Positions 23,235 through 34,605 of a DNA stretch of 64,000 nt are shown piece by piece (the stretch's first letter is position 1; every line of letters starts with the position of its first letter). Under the pieces are notes generated by a model, which had not been told where the DNA came from, did not search any database, and saw only the letters and a program-made list of their open reading frames with translations. The translations under genes were made by a program, and so were the position numbers. Source of the DNA: Drosophila persimilis (taxonomy: Eukaryota > Arthropoda > Insecta > Diptera > Drosophilidae). The stretch lies in contig NW_020825706.1 in assembly GCF_003286085.1 (NCBI RefSeq), positions 3,844,001 to 3,908,000 of the forward strand, read 5' to 3'.

Positions 23235-24160
23235 AGCCTAGTGCTCAAAGACTATAAGAGCTAGAGCAACGATGTTTTGGATCCAGACTTCTGTGATATG
23301 TCACTGCTACAAAAATATTTCAAAATTTTGCCCCGCCCACTTCCGCCCCCACAAAGGGCGAAAATCTGTGGCATACACAAATTCGACGATACAAGAAAAC
23401 TAAAAACGCAGAATCGTAGAAGATGACTATATCTTCTAGAGTGCAAAATCTGAACCAGATGATCGTATAATTATTATAGCCAGAATCAAGAAAACAATTT
23501 CATTCTTTCTCGCTCTGTCTCTCTCTAACACACAGGTTTCATGGTCGGTTTTGCCAATTGCAAAATATGAGTTCAAGGATTTCAGAACCCATAAGAGCTA
23601 GAGCAACCAAATTTGGTATCCACACTCCTGTGATATCGGACCTTGACCGTTTTGTATCAAAATTTCGACACACCCCCTTCCGCCCCCGCAAAGGACGAAA
23701 ATCTGGGGCAACCACAAACCTCAGAGACTATTAAGGCTAGAGTAACAAAATTTGGTATCCGCACTTCTGTTAGATCTCACTATAAAACCTATATCTCAGA
23801 TTTTTGGCCCCACCCCCTTCCGCCCCCACAAAGAACGAAAACCTGTTGCATCCATAATATTGAGGATACAAGAAAACTAAAAACGCAGAATCATAGATAA
23901 TGATCATATCTATCAGATTGCTGAATTTTGATCAGATCGGATAATTTTTATAGCCGAAAAGGAAAAAACAATTTTCAGTGGCTACGCAGCGCCCGACGTC
24001 ACGCTCAGACTGATTTTCTGTCTCTCTCGCGCGCACTCTTTGTCGTTTCGTTTAATATTAGCGCCGTCTGCCGGAAGAGAGCTGAAGAATACTGACTTAG
24101 TATCGGGTATAACTGTAGAGTTGCGGTGTCCGCAGCAACTCACAACGTTCCCCCTCGTTT
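23235..24160 (+). mobile_element. DINE-1 (Helitron), copy 2, 5' part missing
   Basis: It starts inside the element ('gcctagtgctc...') and runs to the standard 3' end 'ccctcgttt' at 24160. A module of about 150-200 bp beginning 'ctataagagctagagcaac' and carrying 'ccccttccgcccc' occurs three times in drifting form. The next bases are BEL-C pol, so the 3' junction is inside a BEL integrase region. The left junction with the BEL-B LTR is not a clean Helitron end, which indicates a later deletion or rearrangement. Confidence 0.8.
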
Positions 24161-26450
24161 GGGTCTGGAGTAGCGGCTTGCATTTAAAGCAACGAATACA
24201 CGACCTAACTGTCGCCCTGCAGACCGCCTGAGCATTCACTATCCAAATGCGCTGTCTAAGGATACTCACTAGTGCTCGTGGGCCGGCATGAAAATTCGTT
24301 TGATGCAGATAGCGAACGTATGTGTGCACAAACTGCGAGCGTTTTGTCAATAACAAGGGAAACTTGGCATTATATGACATAGAAGCGTTAACTAGTCGCC
24401 CCCCAACTCGCAACAACGAAAAAGAGCACAATGTCCCAGCCTCTTCATGGATGAAGGGATTCAGGCGCTGAAGACTGGGGCCTAACTTGGTGCCTTTACG
24501 AACCCTTTCAATATCTTCTTGAGACTTATTTTTCTGTGTTATTTCGACTATTTTTAGAAACGCCTCGTCGTATTCTACGGATGACGGAATTTTTCCAAAG
24601 TTGAGACTTTTGTCTTTGCATTTTCGGATGAAGCGGAACACGAAAACGAACTCTCTTAGCAGTTTGAGGTGCGACGAGTATCCCTCGATTACATCCACTA
24701 AGTAATTTGGCTTGGCCGCGACGGTCAGTCCGACCGATTTCTTCCGACTTTCCATCTGTATCTCTTCTTCGGAAAGCTCGAAGTGTGGATTTCTAGGCCA
24801 GCTCTCTTCTTCAAACTTTAAGAACTCTGGTCCACCAAACCAGATCGACTGCACGATTTCCTCTACGTCACAACCTCTCGAAACGATGTCTGCTGGGTTC
24901 TGTTTTGCTGGCACATGCCGCCACGTAGCTTCACTTGACCACTCTTGAATCTCCGCTACTCGGTTCGCAACGAATGTTGACAACAACGAAGGGTGGGATC
25001 TGATCCAATGAAGAGTAACTTCTGAATCTGACCAGAATATCATTTTATCAATTGGAACCTTGAGCAGTGATTTGATTCGGTGACAAAGGTCTGATAGAAG
25101 GTGAGCGGCACATAACTCAAGCCTTGGGAGCGTTTTCGTCTTGAGTGGCGCTACTTTCGACTTTGCAGTCAACAAGGAGACCTTGAAACCTTCTGCAGTC
25201 TTTCTACGGATATAGACGCAGGCTCCATAAGCTCTCATGGATGTATCGGCAAAGGCATGTACTTGAATCGATGACATGGGATCAGTATGCACAAATCGAG
25301 GTATGGTAATCTTCTCCAACTGACCCAAGGATTCTTTTAATAAGTTCCATGCTGTTTCCAAGTTCATTGGAATTGACTCATCCCAATCTAGCTTGTTGAG
25401 CCAAAGCTCCTGCAGTAGGATCTTTCCCTTAATTACTAAAGGACTTAACAAGCCAAGGGGGTCAAACAGCTTTGATGTCACCGATAATATGTTCCGTTTT
25501 GTCGCTCGGAGACCCATAACTAACGTGTCAATTTGGAACTTAAAGACGTCTTCGTGTGGCAGCCACGATATTCCTAACGCCTTAGTTGACTCTGAGTCCG
25601 AGATCGTTATCGGTTTAACTGTGCTCTCGGATTAGTCAATTCAAACCCAGCGGTTTGAAGAACCTGAGCCACATCAGACTTAATTGTCTTTAACTCCTCT
25701 ACGCAACCAGCACCAGTCAACATGTCATCGACATAGAAGTCGGAGTCAATAACTTCAGCAACTTTAGGGAATGAGAGCTTTGCAGACTCACTCAACCTCT
25801 TCAAACACCGAATAGCCAAAAATGGGGCTGGTCCAGTCCCATATGTTACGGTGTTGAGCTGGTGTATTCTCAAGGACTCAGACGGGTCTCTTCTCCACAC
25901 TATGAGCTGGAATTGTCTATCCGCATCAGCGACCCGGACTTTTCCAGTGACCAAAACTTTTGTAATGTATTGTCGATGTGGATCACTGACTTCTCTCGAC
26001 AACTCAAACAATTCCTAGCTTCTTGGATGGCAGTCACCTTGGGAGTGTACCTGCCCGACACAATCCAGCCGAGAAGCGTTTTCTGCAGAGTTGGATAGTC
26101 AGGACCTTGTCGAATCTGACCAACAGATAAAAGTTCGAAAAATGTTTCTGCACCTATCAACATATCTATCTTCTGTGGCTTGAAGAAATATGGGTCTGCA
26201 AGTGGTAAGTTCTTCGGGATTTTCCAGTCACTCACGTTAAGTGTCTGATCAGGGTGATACCCCGAAATGGACCTTAGAATCCAGAAATCAACCGAAAACT
26301 CACTACCAGTAATTCGCGACTTCACCACCGTGTGTATCTTTTTCTTGACTTGTGAATTGGATTCACCAATACCAAGCAAGTTGATACACGACTCCTCCCT
26401 ACGGATCTGTAAGCGCTGTGCTAAGTCCTCAGTTATAAAATTGGTTGGAC
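24161..26450 (-). pseudogene. BEL/Pao copy C: partial pol
   Basis: Read on the minus strand from the right. It has a protease-like end (NFITEDLAQRLQIRREESC), a reverse-transcriptase region (YVDDMLTG), an RNase H region (HAFADTSMRAYGACVYI, FWSDSEVTLHWIRSH), and the start of integrase with its zinc-binding part, ending at KCKPLLQTQ where DINE-1 copy 2 begins. It is a close relative of BEL-B. Gag, most of integrase and both LTRs are absent from this piece. It is incomplete and broken at a few places. Confidence 0.8.
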
Positions 26451-26462
26451 GAAAATAAGGAG

Positions 26463-27634
26463 TGCATGCGTTCGATTTCATGGATTTTTCTCGACTTCCT
26501 TCATATATTAAACAATTTCTTCTGTGCCTACTTTACCAACGGTGGCAAAGCGGGGCGAATTCGCCAAGAGCGAGAGAGCGAGCTTTTATTGCGCTCCCGC
26601 TTTGCCCTAGCCTAACTTACACTAGACTTCATGAAATTCTATCCTAATAACAATTATTATTATCCAAATGGCGCTACACCGGCCCCGTTGAAGGCCTGGA
26701 AGGCTTCAAACTATTGGCAGAAGCGCCAATTTGTGGATTGGCCTCCTGAACGTGGCTCCGCTGCTCGTCCTTAGGTCGACCACTCTGACCCTTCCGTCCT
26801 GCCCGGCGGTTGTTCCGACCACCCTTCCGAGGAGCCACTGTTGAGGGGGCAGGTTGTCCTCGGAGACGATTACGAGGTCGCCTTCCTTTATGTTTGGCTC
26901 CTCCTGGTGCCACTTGCATCTTATTTGCAATCCCAGCACATACTCCCGGGACCATCGCTGCCAGAACATTTGCCTGGCTGACGAGACAAGCCGCCATTGC
27001 TTTAAGCAGCTCAGACCCTCCTGGTCCGGGTTCCTGGGTGCTGGGGGTGCGATGAGCGGCCCGCCTGTCAGCATGTGCCCGGGAGTCAGCGCGTCTCCGT
27101 CGCTTGGGTCTGGGCTTAGGGGTCCTAGCGGGCGCGAGTTGAGTACCGCCTCGATCCCGACCAGCACGGTCTCCAGCTCCTCTGCGGTGAGGAGAGCGCT
27201 TCCGACTGCCCGTAGGAGTAGGCCCTTGGCAGACTTCACACCGGCCTCCCAAAGTCCGCCCGTGTGCGGTGCTCGAGGCGGTATGAAGGCAAACTCGCAC
27301 CCGCTTCTTGACGCAAATTCGCGTATCGCGTCCGCTTCCGCCTCTATCTTCCTCCGCAGTTCGCTGAAGTGGCGACTTGCTCCGACGAAATTTGTCGCGT
27401 TGTCGCAGTTCACGCGTTGCGGACATCCTCGACGACCGACGAACCTTTGGAATGCCAACAAGAAGGAATTAGTCGTCAAATCGGAGACAATTTCTAAATG
27501 AACCGCCTTGGACGCAAAACAGACAAATAACGCTATGTAGGACTTATAAGGGGGCCTTCTACGAATTTTCAGAGTCGTATAGACTGAAAATGGGCGGAGA
27601 GCACGGAGCCGGTCTGCGGGTAAGTTGCCCATCA
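26463..27634 (-). mobile_element. BEL/Pao copy D: integrase end plus 3' LTR
   Basis: Same family as BEL-B and BEL-C. Minus strand from 27634: MGNLPADRLRALRPFSVY, the integrase core (VNCDNATNFVGASR, PPRAPHTGGLWEAGVKSAK), and a C-terminal tail (GDLVIVSEDNLPPQQW) ending KLALLPIV near 26706. This is followed by a purine tract and an LTR-like segment to about 26463. The right half of that LTR (about 26540-26678) matches the BEL-B LTR; the left half has diverged, so its outer end is uncertain. The integrase part is open through its whole length. The right edge is DINE-1 copy 3. Confidence 0.75.
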
Positions 27635-28724
27635 TTATACCCGATACTCAAAATGAGTATTGGGGTATATTAGATTTGTGGTGAAAATGGATGTGTGTAA
27701 CGTCCAGAAGGAATCGTTTCCGACCCCATAAAGTATATATATTCTTGATCAGCATCAATAGCCGAGTCGATTGAGCCATGTCTGTCTGTCCGTCTGTCCG
27801 TCTGTCCGTCCGTCCGTCTGTCCGTCCGTCCGTCTGTCCGTCTGTCCGTCCCCTTCAGCGCCTAATGCTCACAGACTATAAGAGCTAGAGCAACGATGTT
27901 TTGGATCCAGACTTCTGTGATATGTCACTGCTACAAAAATATTTCAAAACTTTGCCACAAACTTTCCACAATTTTAAAGATACAAGAAAACCAAAAACGC
28001 AGAATCGCAGCGAATGACCATATTTTTTAGACTGCAGAATCTGAATTGGATCGTATTATTATTATAGCCAGCATCAAGAAAACAATTTCATTTTTTCTCG
28101 CCCTGTCTCTCTCTAACACACACGTAGCATAGGCGGCTTTTCTTAGAGTAAAACATTTGCGCCTAGATCTCAGAGACTATAAAAGCTAGAGCAACCAAAT
28201 TTGGTATCCACACTCCTAATATATCGGACCCAGACGAGTTTGTTTCAAAATTTCGCCACACCCCCTTCCGCCCCCGCAAAGGATGTAAATCTGGGGATTT
28301 TCACAAATCTCAGAGACTATTAAGGCTAGAGTAACAAAATTTGGTATCCGCACTTCTGTTAGATCTCACTAAAAACGTATATCTCAGAATTTCGTACCAC
28401 CCCCATCTGCCCCCACAAAGGACGAAAATCTGTTGCATCCACAATATTGCAGATTCGAGAAAACTAAAAACGCAGAATCATTGAGAATGACCATATCTAT
28501 CCAATTGCTGAATTTGGATCAGATCGAATAATTTTTATAGCCGAAAAGAAAAAAAAACAATTTTCAGTGGCTACGAAGCGCCCGACGTCACTCTCGCACG
28601 CACTCTTTGTCGTGTCGTTTAATATTAGCGGCGTATGCCGGAGGAGAGCCATACTGACTTAGTATCGGGTATAACTGTAGTGTTGCGGTGTCCGCAGCAA
28701 CTCACAACGTTCCCTCTCGTTTTT
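27635..28724 (+). mobile_element. DINE-1 (Helitron), copy 3, both ends present
   Basis: It starts with the element's 5' palindrome (ttatacccgatactc, then gagtattggggtata), followed by 'cttgatcagcatcaatagcc', a TGTC/CGTC microsatellite at about 27780-27848, three drifting 'ctataagagctag' modules, and the 3' end 'gcagcaactcacaacgttcc' plus 'ctcgttt'. No coding capacity. The left flank is BEL integrase (copy D); the right flank is unrelated AT-rich DNA. Confidence 0.82.
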
Positions 28725-29031
28725 AATTTAATTTGTATTATTTTTCATTTTTATAGTAATAGATAAGTGAATTAAATTTAATTTTTTCCCCCGTCGACAC
28801 TCTGTCCTGGGCGTACTAGAAGAATTTTTTGAGTTATCCGGTCGAAATCGGCGTCTTCTAAAGAAAATCTTTCCTTAAATTTATATTTTTGTTGACGCAG
28901 ATGACCTGATGCACACGAAGATGGCTGGTAGAAGATATATACACGGAATGTCTAGATTGTTGTCTTTTTGGGGTTTTATACTGCTCCCAAATTAAATAAA
29001 TAATAATTTACTTACCGATTTTTCCTTTCCT
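28725..29031. other. unassigned spacer
   Basis: About 300 AT-rich bases between DINE-1 copy 3 and the gypsy minus copy. No frame or repeat recognised. Confidence 0.3.
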
Positions 29032-30487
29032 CCGGCCGTGCTTGTGAATCTTGACCACCTTATAGGGCCCTAGAAACTTTCCCCTCAACTTCAATCCAAC
29101 ACCATATTGGGTCCGCCTGATTGCAACTCAGTCATTGAGCCTGTACTGCTTTTCATCTCTTCTCTTTTTATCAAAGGATCGCTTATTTTCTTCCTGAAAC
29201 GTCTGAATATTGTCTCTAGCCTCTTTCCTTAACTGCTCACGCTCTTCGTCTAGCTCACCTATGAGAGACTGCTGTACCAATTCTCTCAATTCAGCTATGT
29301 CAGTTAAACGCATGTCTACTCCTGTTAGGAGTTTAAATGGGGCAACTTTGGTACTCCTAGGTTCGACATTGTTAATTATCTGTTGCACTCTACCCACGTG
29401 CCTATACCAATTTCCTGGATTTTCTAAGCTCATCTTTGACAGCATCGGTACTACTATTTTGTGCATTCTCTCGACCTGTCCATTGCCTCTAGGTACGCCT
29501 GTAGCTATTAACATATGTTGTATCTTCTGCTTGTCACAGTACTCTTTGAATAAGTGCGATGTGAAAGCTGCGCCGCGATCAGTGACGATTCTGAATGGGT
29601 TACCAAATGATACTGCTTGCCTTTCTAAACAGTTCAGCACCTCCTCTACTCCGGTACTACGTGTGGGGTACAACCAAACGAATTTTGAAAATGCATCAAC
29701 AACTACCAAAATGTGATTATATCTTTTCTTTGTAATCTCCATCGGCCCGACGTGGTCTAAGTGATAGGTGACTAATGGTTTATCACCCTTGTCAATGGGA
29801 GTTAGGTACCCTTCTTGCCTGCCCGCTTTTTTATTAAATAAGATACACTGCACGCAACCGCCTACCACTCTTTCGACTTTATTTCTTAGTTTAGGGATAA
29901 AGTAAGATTTCTCTACCAGATCCTGTGTTTTCTTCACCGAAAAATGTCCCTGCGTGTGGGCGATCTGTATTATTTCGGTTTCCATTTGAGATGGAACAAC
30001 TATTAACTCTCGGTTTAGATCTTTGAATAAGATTTGGTTTGCCATATAATAATCCTCGTATCCCTGCTTTTCCACCAGATTCCTGACCACCCTTGTCCAT
30101 TCATCTGCACACTGTGCATCCTTAAGCCTGTGTATAACATTCTCTGTCAATACGTACCAAGCAACTCGACTGAACGATCCGGACGATCCTGAACGATGTT
30201 CTATTTCGTAGTCGTAGTCCTGCAGATACATTGTCCACCTAGCTACTCTTCATCGTCATGGCAGACGAGTTACAGTCCGTAATGATTTTAAATTTCAGTC
30301 CGAGAACATACACACGCCATTTAGTCAATGCTCCTATTACGGCTAGCACTTCAAGTTCGTATGAATGATAGTTTTCCTCACATGGCTTTGTTTTCTTACT
30401 CATATACATCACTGGGTGCAGCTGACCATCTTCTGTATCCTTTTGTAACAAGACAGCCCCAAAACCTAACTTAGAAGCATCCGTGTG
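29032..30487. repeat. left arm of a 1.46-kb inverted repeat
   Basis: The reverse complement of this arm matches 34606-36061 with very few differences by eye. It covers RNase H and integrase of the two gypsy copies. The arms are about 4.1 kb apart. Confidence 0.85.
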
Positions 30488-32714
30488 TATCTCCGTAGAT
30501 AATTTAGGATTGTACAATCGTAAAACTGGTTTCCTAGTGAGAGCGGCTTTCAATTGCTCGAATGCAAATCGCTGCAACTCCTTGAACTCGAACTTAGAAT
30601 CCTTTCTCAACAAACCTGACAATGGCCTGGCTATGATTGCGTATCCTTCAATGAATTTCCTGAAATAAGAAGTCAAATCGTTGTATAGCTTTTTTACCCT
30701 TTGGGATCGGAAAGTTTGCTACACACTGTGTTTTCTCCTTACCGGGTGTTATGGTACCATTTTGTATAACATACCCCAAGAAATCTACCTTACTTTGCAA
30801 AATTTGATCTTTACTCCAGTTTATCTTCAAACCATTCTTTCCTGCCACTTCTAGCATTTTTTTCAACTTCTGTAAGCCTTCCTTAACATCCCTACTTGGT
30901 ATAATGATATCATCCATATATACTACAGCGTCACCCTTCTGAACCAATTCTCTCATTACTGCAACTATGAAACGTGTGAAGATTGCTGGCGAATTTGAAA
31001 TCCCAAACAGTACAAATAGGAACTCATATTGTCCTTTCTGCGTTACAAATGATGTATACCTTTGTGACTGAACTTAAACTGGTACGTGGAAATAACCATT
31101 AGTCAAATCTAATGTAGTAAAAATCAAAGCTCCTTGCAATTTCTCAATAACATCCTGCATCTGTACCATCGGAAAGTTATCTCGCACTATTTTCTCATTT
31201 AACTTGCGATAATCGCAGCATAGACGTTTCTGTCCATTCTTCTTTGGTACTAATACAATCGGAGAGGCATATTCTGATGTACTGGGCTTGATTATCTTTT
31301 GTGCCAACCACTCGTTGACCTGCTCGTCTACTATGTTCTGCTCACTATAAGCCATACGCCTAGGATGCTGATACACAGATAAATCATCCGTTAGTACAAT
31401 TTTCATCTCTATAGGGCAATGCACATTTCGACTCGTCTTGTATTCCTCAATTATCTTTCTTATTTGACCTCTCTCTGAATAGGGCAAATGTGACAAATCA
31501 ATATTTATAGCTTCACTCTGCTCTAAGTTCACCATACACAAGCTCTGAAACTCATTCAGCAACTCCGTACATGAATTAACATTTTCCCTTTCATCTCTAT
31601 GTTCTGGAACATTGCGCATAGTACTTACTTGACTTCCTGATCTGAGGACTAGTGCTGTTCCATCTCTTGTTACCTTCATGTCCAAACTCTCTAAAAGAGT
31701 TCTACCCAATATAGCATCAAATCCCATGTCCTCGTCCGCAATTACGTGAAATTCTACTATTAAGTCAATGTCATCAATCTGCACAGGTATTGTGATACTA
31801 CCGAAAGTCATAATTTGGCTTTCACCAATTCCCGTTAAACATTTACTACGTCTTGCCAGTTTTCCTCTGCCAAGCTTCAAAAACACATTTCTGCTTAGAA
31901 GACACAAATCTGCACCTGTATCGACCAATCCTTTAAACACAACTTTTCCGTAGTTTACCGATTTCAACTCTAATCCTGACGAAGTGAACGTGCTTGATGG
32001 CTTTGTCCTACCATTCTCTAGAACTAGATTGGTTGCTTTCTCCTCTTTAATTGCCATGTCGACCTTGCATTGAGCAGCTCTATGTCCTAGCTGGTTGCAT
32101 CTGAAACACCTGTTATCTCTTTTTAGACAATCCCGCTTAATATGCGACTCATCTCCGCAGTTAAAACACTTTTTAAACTTTTCCGCTGATTTCACTAACT
32201 CTTTTTCTCCTTTATTGAAGTGTGAGTCAAACTTCCCTTGTGATCTCACCGACCCTGTCAATTTCTGGTATGCCTCAATTTGCATCTTCAATTGCCTCAT
32301 ATTCCTAGCTTGATACAGTAAAGCCTTGTTTGTACTAGAATCTGGAATCCCGCTGACAAAATATTCAATTAAACTTTCGTCATCCATCTCGATTGGCTTT
32401 GCCAACTCCATCAGAGCGTACAGATACTCGTGCAACGTTTCGTTCTTCCTCTTCTGCCGCTTCCCTAGCCTACGATGTATCTCAGCTGATGACACCTTCA
32501 CCCCAAATTCGTCGATCAATGCACCCTTTAAAACATTCCAATCACGAATATCGCGTTGACTTCGTATAAATAGCTTCGCTGTGCCACTGAGCAATTGTTT
32601 TGCATAAATGAACACCTTTAATTGGTTCCATTCCACCGTGAGTGCACACTCCTCGAGACCCAGTACCCAATCTGAAGGCAACGCAAGACTTGGTGGATGG
32701 TCAGCAACGTGCAA
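29032..32714 (-). mobile_element. Ty3/gypsy element, minus copy, no LTRs recognised
   Basis: Read from the right on the minus strand. Gag has two CCHC knuckles (CFNCGDESHIKRDC, CFRCNQLGHRAAQC) near 32050-32180; protease has VDTGADLCLL near 31910; reverse transcriptase has VYMDDIIIP near 30920. RNase H (EIHTDASKLGFGAVLLQ) is near 30480. Integrase carries the zinc-finger part (HTQGHFSVKKTQDLV to GGCVQC), then DHVGPME, VTDRGAAFTS and GVPRGNGQVERMHK. Known: Ty3/gypsy integrase lies after RNase H, as here. The clade is not certain. The element is broken at a few places and its ends are not found. The integrase half is almost identical to the plus copy at 34606-36061. Confidence 0.8.
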
Positions 32715-33632
32715 TAGGCAGGATCGTTGACGGTGAACATAATTTGGTCAAGGAGAAAGGCGTGGAGCAGAGAAGGAAGCTAGAGGTTCGCATGTGCTAG
32801 GCTAGACAGCGATAAAGGCGGCTGGTCACGACAAAAATTCTGGAGCTGTGTTGGTGGGACGACGACAGAAAATTCTGGAGCTGTGTTGGTGCGACGAAAA
32901 CGAAAACATTTTGGAATTGGTTGTTGTTGGTGAGTGCAAGCGAAATATTGCAAAGAAGCAGACAGACAAGAACAGCGGTAGCAGTGGTAATTAACATAGT
33001 GTTAAGTTTACATTTTAAATAACATAACATCAAGTTTAAAGAGCGGAATACTGTTAATTATTGTAAGGTCTGAGAGGAACTGGATTTTAAAACTGTATTT
33101 TAGCGAGCGAGCGGCATAGATCCATTTCTTATTCTATTATATTTCATACAAGTTTGTAAAAATGAATAGAGATGAGATTTTGGCACTGTTGGTGGCAGAT
33201 TTGCGCGATAAATTGGCCGAGATAGGTTGCAACGAACCCAAAAGGGTTCGCTACAACGCCTCTCCCAACGCCCTATAAAAACCCGGCTACTAAATTACAA
33301 CACCTCGCCCAAAGTGATTTACTACGCGAACACCCCCCCTCCACACATAGCCACCGATTGACTGGCGCCGTCTTCGTAACGCTGACCCAGCACCAGGTCA
33401 CGCTGACTTCCACCACTCCAGACCAAGCAACTGGCCAGGCGCAGTCTTCCGGGCTCATCGGCTACAAAACGATGACACGGCGGAAGCCCACGACGAGCCC
33501 CCAACGGCAAACCCGCCAGCTCGCCAAAACCACGAAGAGGCAGAACTGGGTCAGCCCGCGACCGCCAGAACAGCGAAGTGCACCCCAACACGGAAGTGCA
33601 CTTTCGAACCCGCTGACACAGCGCCCATCGGC

Positions 33633-33640
33633 GTATAAAT
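33633..33640 (+). promoter_or_regulatory. TATA box of the solo LTR
   Basis: The sequence gtataaat in a GC-rich context, about 30 bp upstream of the first 43-bp repeat unit. It is well placed for transcription starting near 33665, making the repeats part of the 5' end of the transcript. Inference from position only. Confidence 0.5.
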
Positions 33641-33665
33641 AGACGCCGACTGGAAACCAGAAGAC

Positions 33666-33837
33666 AACTTACGCAGAGATCAAGCTCACAGTACGGTCGT
33701 CGTACCGAAACTTACGCAGAGATCAGGCTCACAGTACGGTCGTCGTACCAAAACTTACGCAGAGATCCGGCTCACAGTACGGTCGTCGTACCGAAACCTA
33801 CGCAGAGACCCAGCCCGGTGTACAGACGCGGTACCCA
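33666..33837 (+). repeat. four tandem 43-bp repeats in the solo LTR
   Basis: Each unit begins 'acttacgcagagatc' and ends 'cggtcgtcgtacc' plus three bases. Units 1-3 differ by a few bases and unit 4 is more diverged. Confidence 0.85.
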
Positions 33838-34070
33838 GAACCCACCAGAAGACATCGACGCCCCACTAACAATAAGTCATTCAAACCGCTAAGAAAGATA
33901 ATAAAGTGTTAAATTTTCAAAGTAAAAACACCTCGATTGCGTAAGTTCACCCCAATCAGCCGAGACACCGACGTCCCCCCACCCCGAGTCCACACAGTCG
34001 TTCCGTATACACGACGGTAGCAACGCCCGCCCGAGCCCCGATCCATCTCTCTGCGACAGGCCGCCCTCTG

Positions 34071-34146
34071 ACGCCGCCCTCTGACGCCGCCCTCTGACGC
34101 CGCCCTCTGACGCCGCCCTCTGACGCCGCCCTCTGACGCCGCCCTC
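34071..34146 (+). repeat. 13-bp tandem repeat block (about six units)
   Basis: Unit gccgccctctgac, nearly perfect. Because 13 is not a multiple of three, it yields a 13-residue protein repeat in any open antisense frame, which explains two spurious open frames here. Confidence 0.9.
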
Positions 34147-34605
34147 AAGGTTCCAATACATTTCTACAAATTTCTTGTGAACAGACCCCTGGACGTGGCT
34201 GAGGTTACCTCAGCCTGAAATAGGATCATCACAAGGTTTAAATAGAACCGGAAGAAAAGTTGAATTGCAAAACAGGCTGCTGGCTCACTATGGTTTTCAA
34301 ACCGATCAAAACGATGAAGAAGTTAGGGATGAGGGAGAGACTGCAGATGAGATTAATGAAGAGTTATCATTTGGAACAGTGGCCTCAAATAATGAACAAG
34401 CAAGGGGAAATGAAAGGCGAGATGAAAATCTAATTGGATCTGGTCAGAGGCGGCAAGCAGACAGTTCTAATTCAGGAAGGTCATGGTTTACGTTGAAAGA
34501 TGTAGAAGGCAGTGTGTCAGAGTTTTCGGGTACAAGTTCACCAGACATTAATCAGTGGATCGAAGAATTCGAGGAGTGTGCACTCACATTCGGATGCTAC
34601 ACACT

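Larger units (their letters stand above)
33228..34233 (+). repeat. solo LTR (1006 bp) with 4-bp target duplication AGGT
   Basis: It starts TGCAACGAACCC and ends ATCATCACA, so TG...CA. It is flanked by AGGT at 33224-33227 and 34234-34237. It interrupts the gag N-terminal domain of the surrounding gypsy copy, which is recognisable on both sides. It carries a TATA box (gtataaat, 33633-33640), about four 43-bp repeats after it, an AATAAA at about 33898-33905, and a 13-bp repeat block near 34071-34146. Known: a single LTR is what remains after recombination between the two LTRs of an element; 4-bp duplications are typical of Ty3/gypsy families. Family not identified; no other copy is in the window. 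Confidence 0.75.

Noticed and set aside
26674-27426. 250-aa minus-strand open frame rich in Arg and Gly
   Set aside because: Alternative frame over BEL-D integrase in GC-rich DNA; the integrase frame carries the real motifs.
29210-29716. 168-aa frame, repeated identically at 35378-35884
   Set aside because: Antisense to gypsy integrase; it appears twice only because the gypsy copies form an inverted repeat.
33666-33837. Regular repeats, considered as a CRISPR-like array
   Set aside because: Units are head-to-tail with no unique spacers, inside an LTR of a eukaryotic element.
33889-34161. Minus-strand frames with a 13-residue repeat
   Set aside because: Direct product of the 13-bp minisatellite in the solo LTR.
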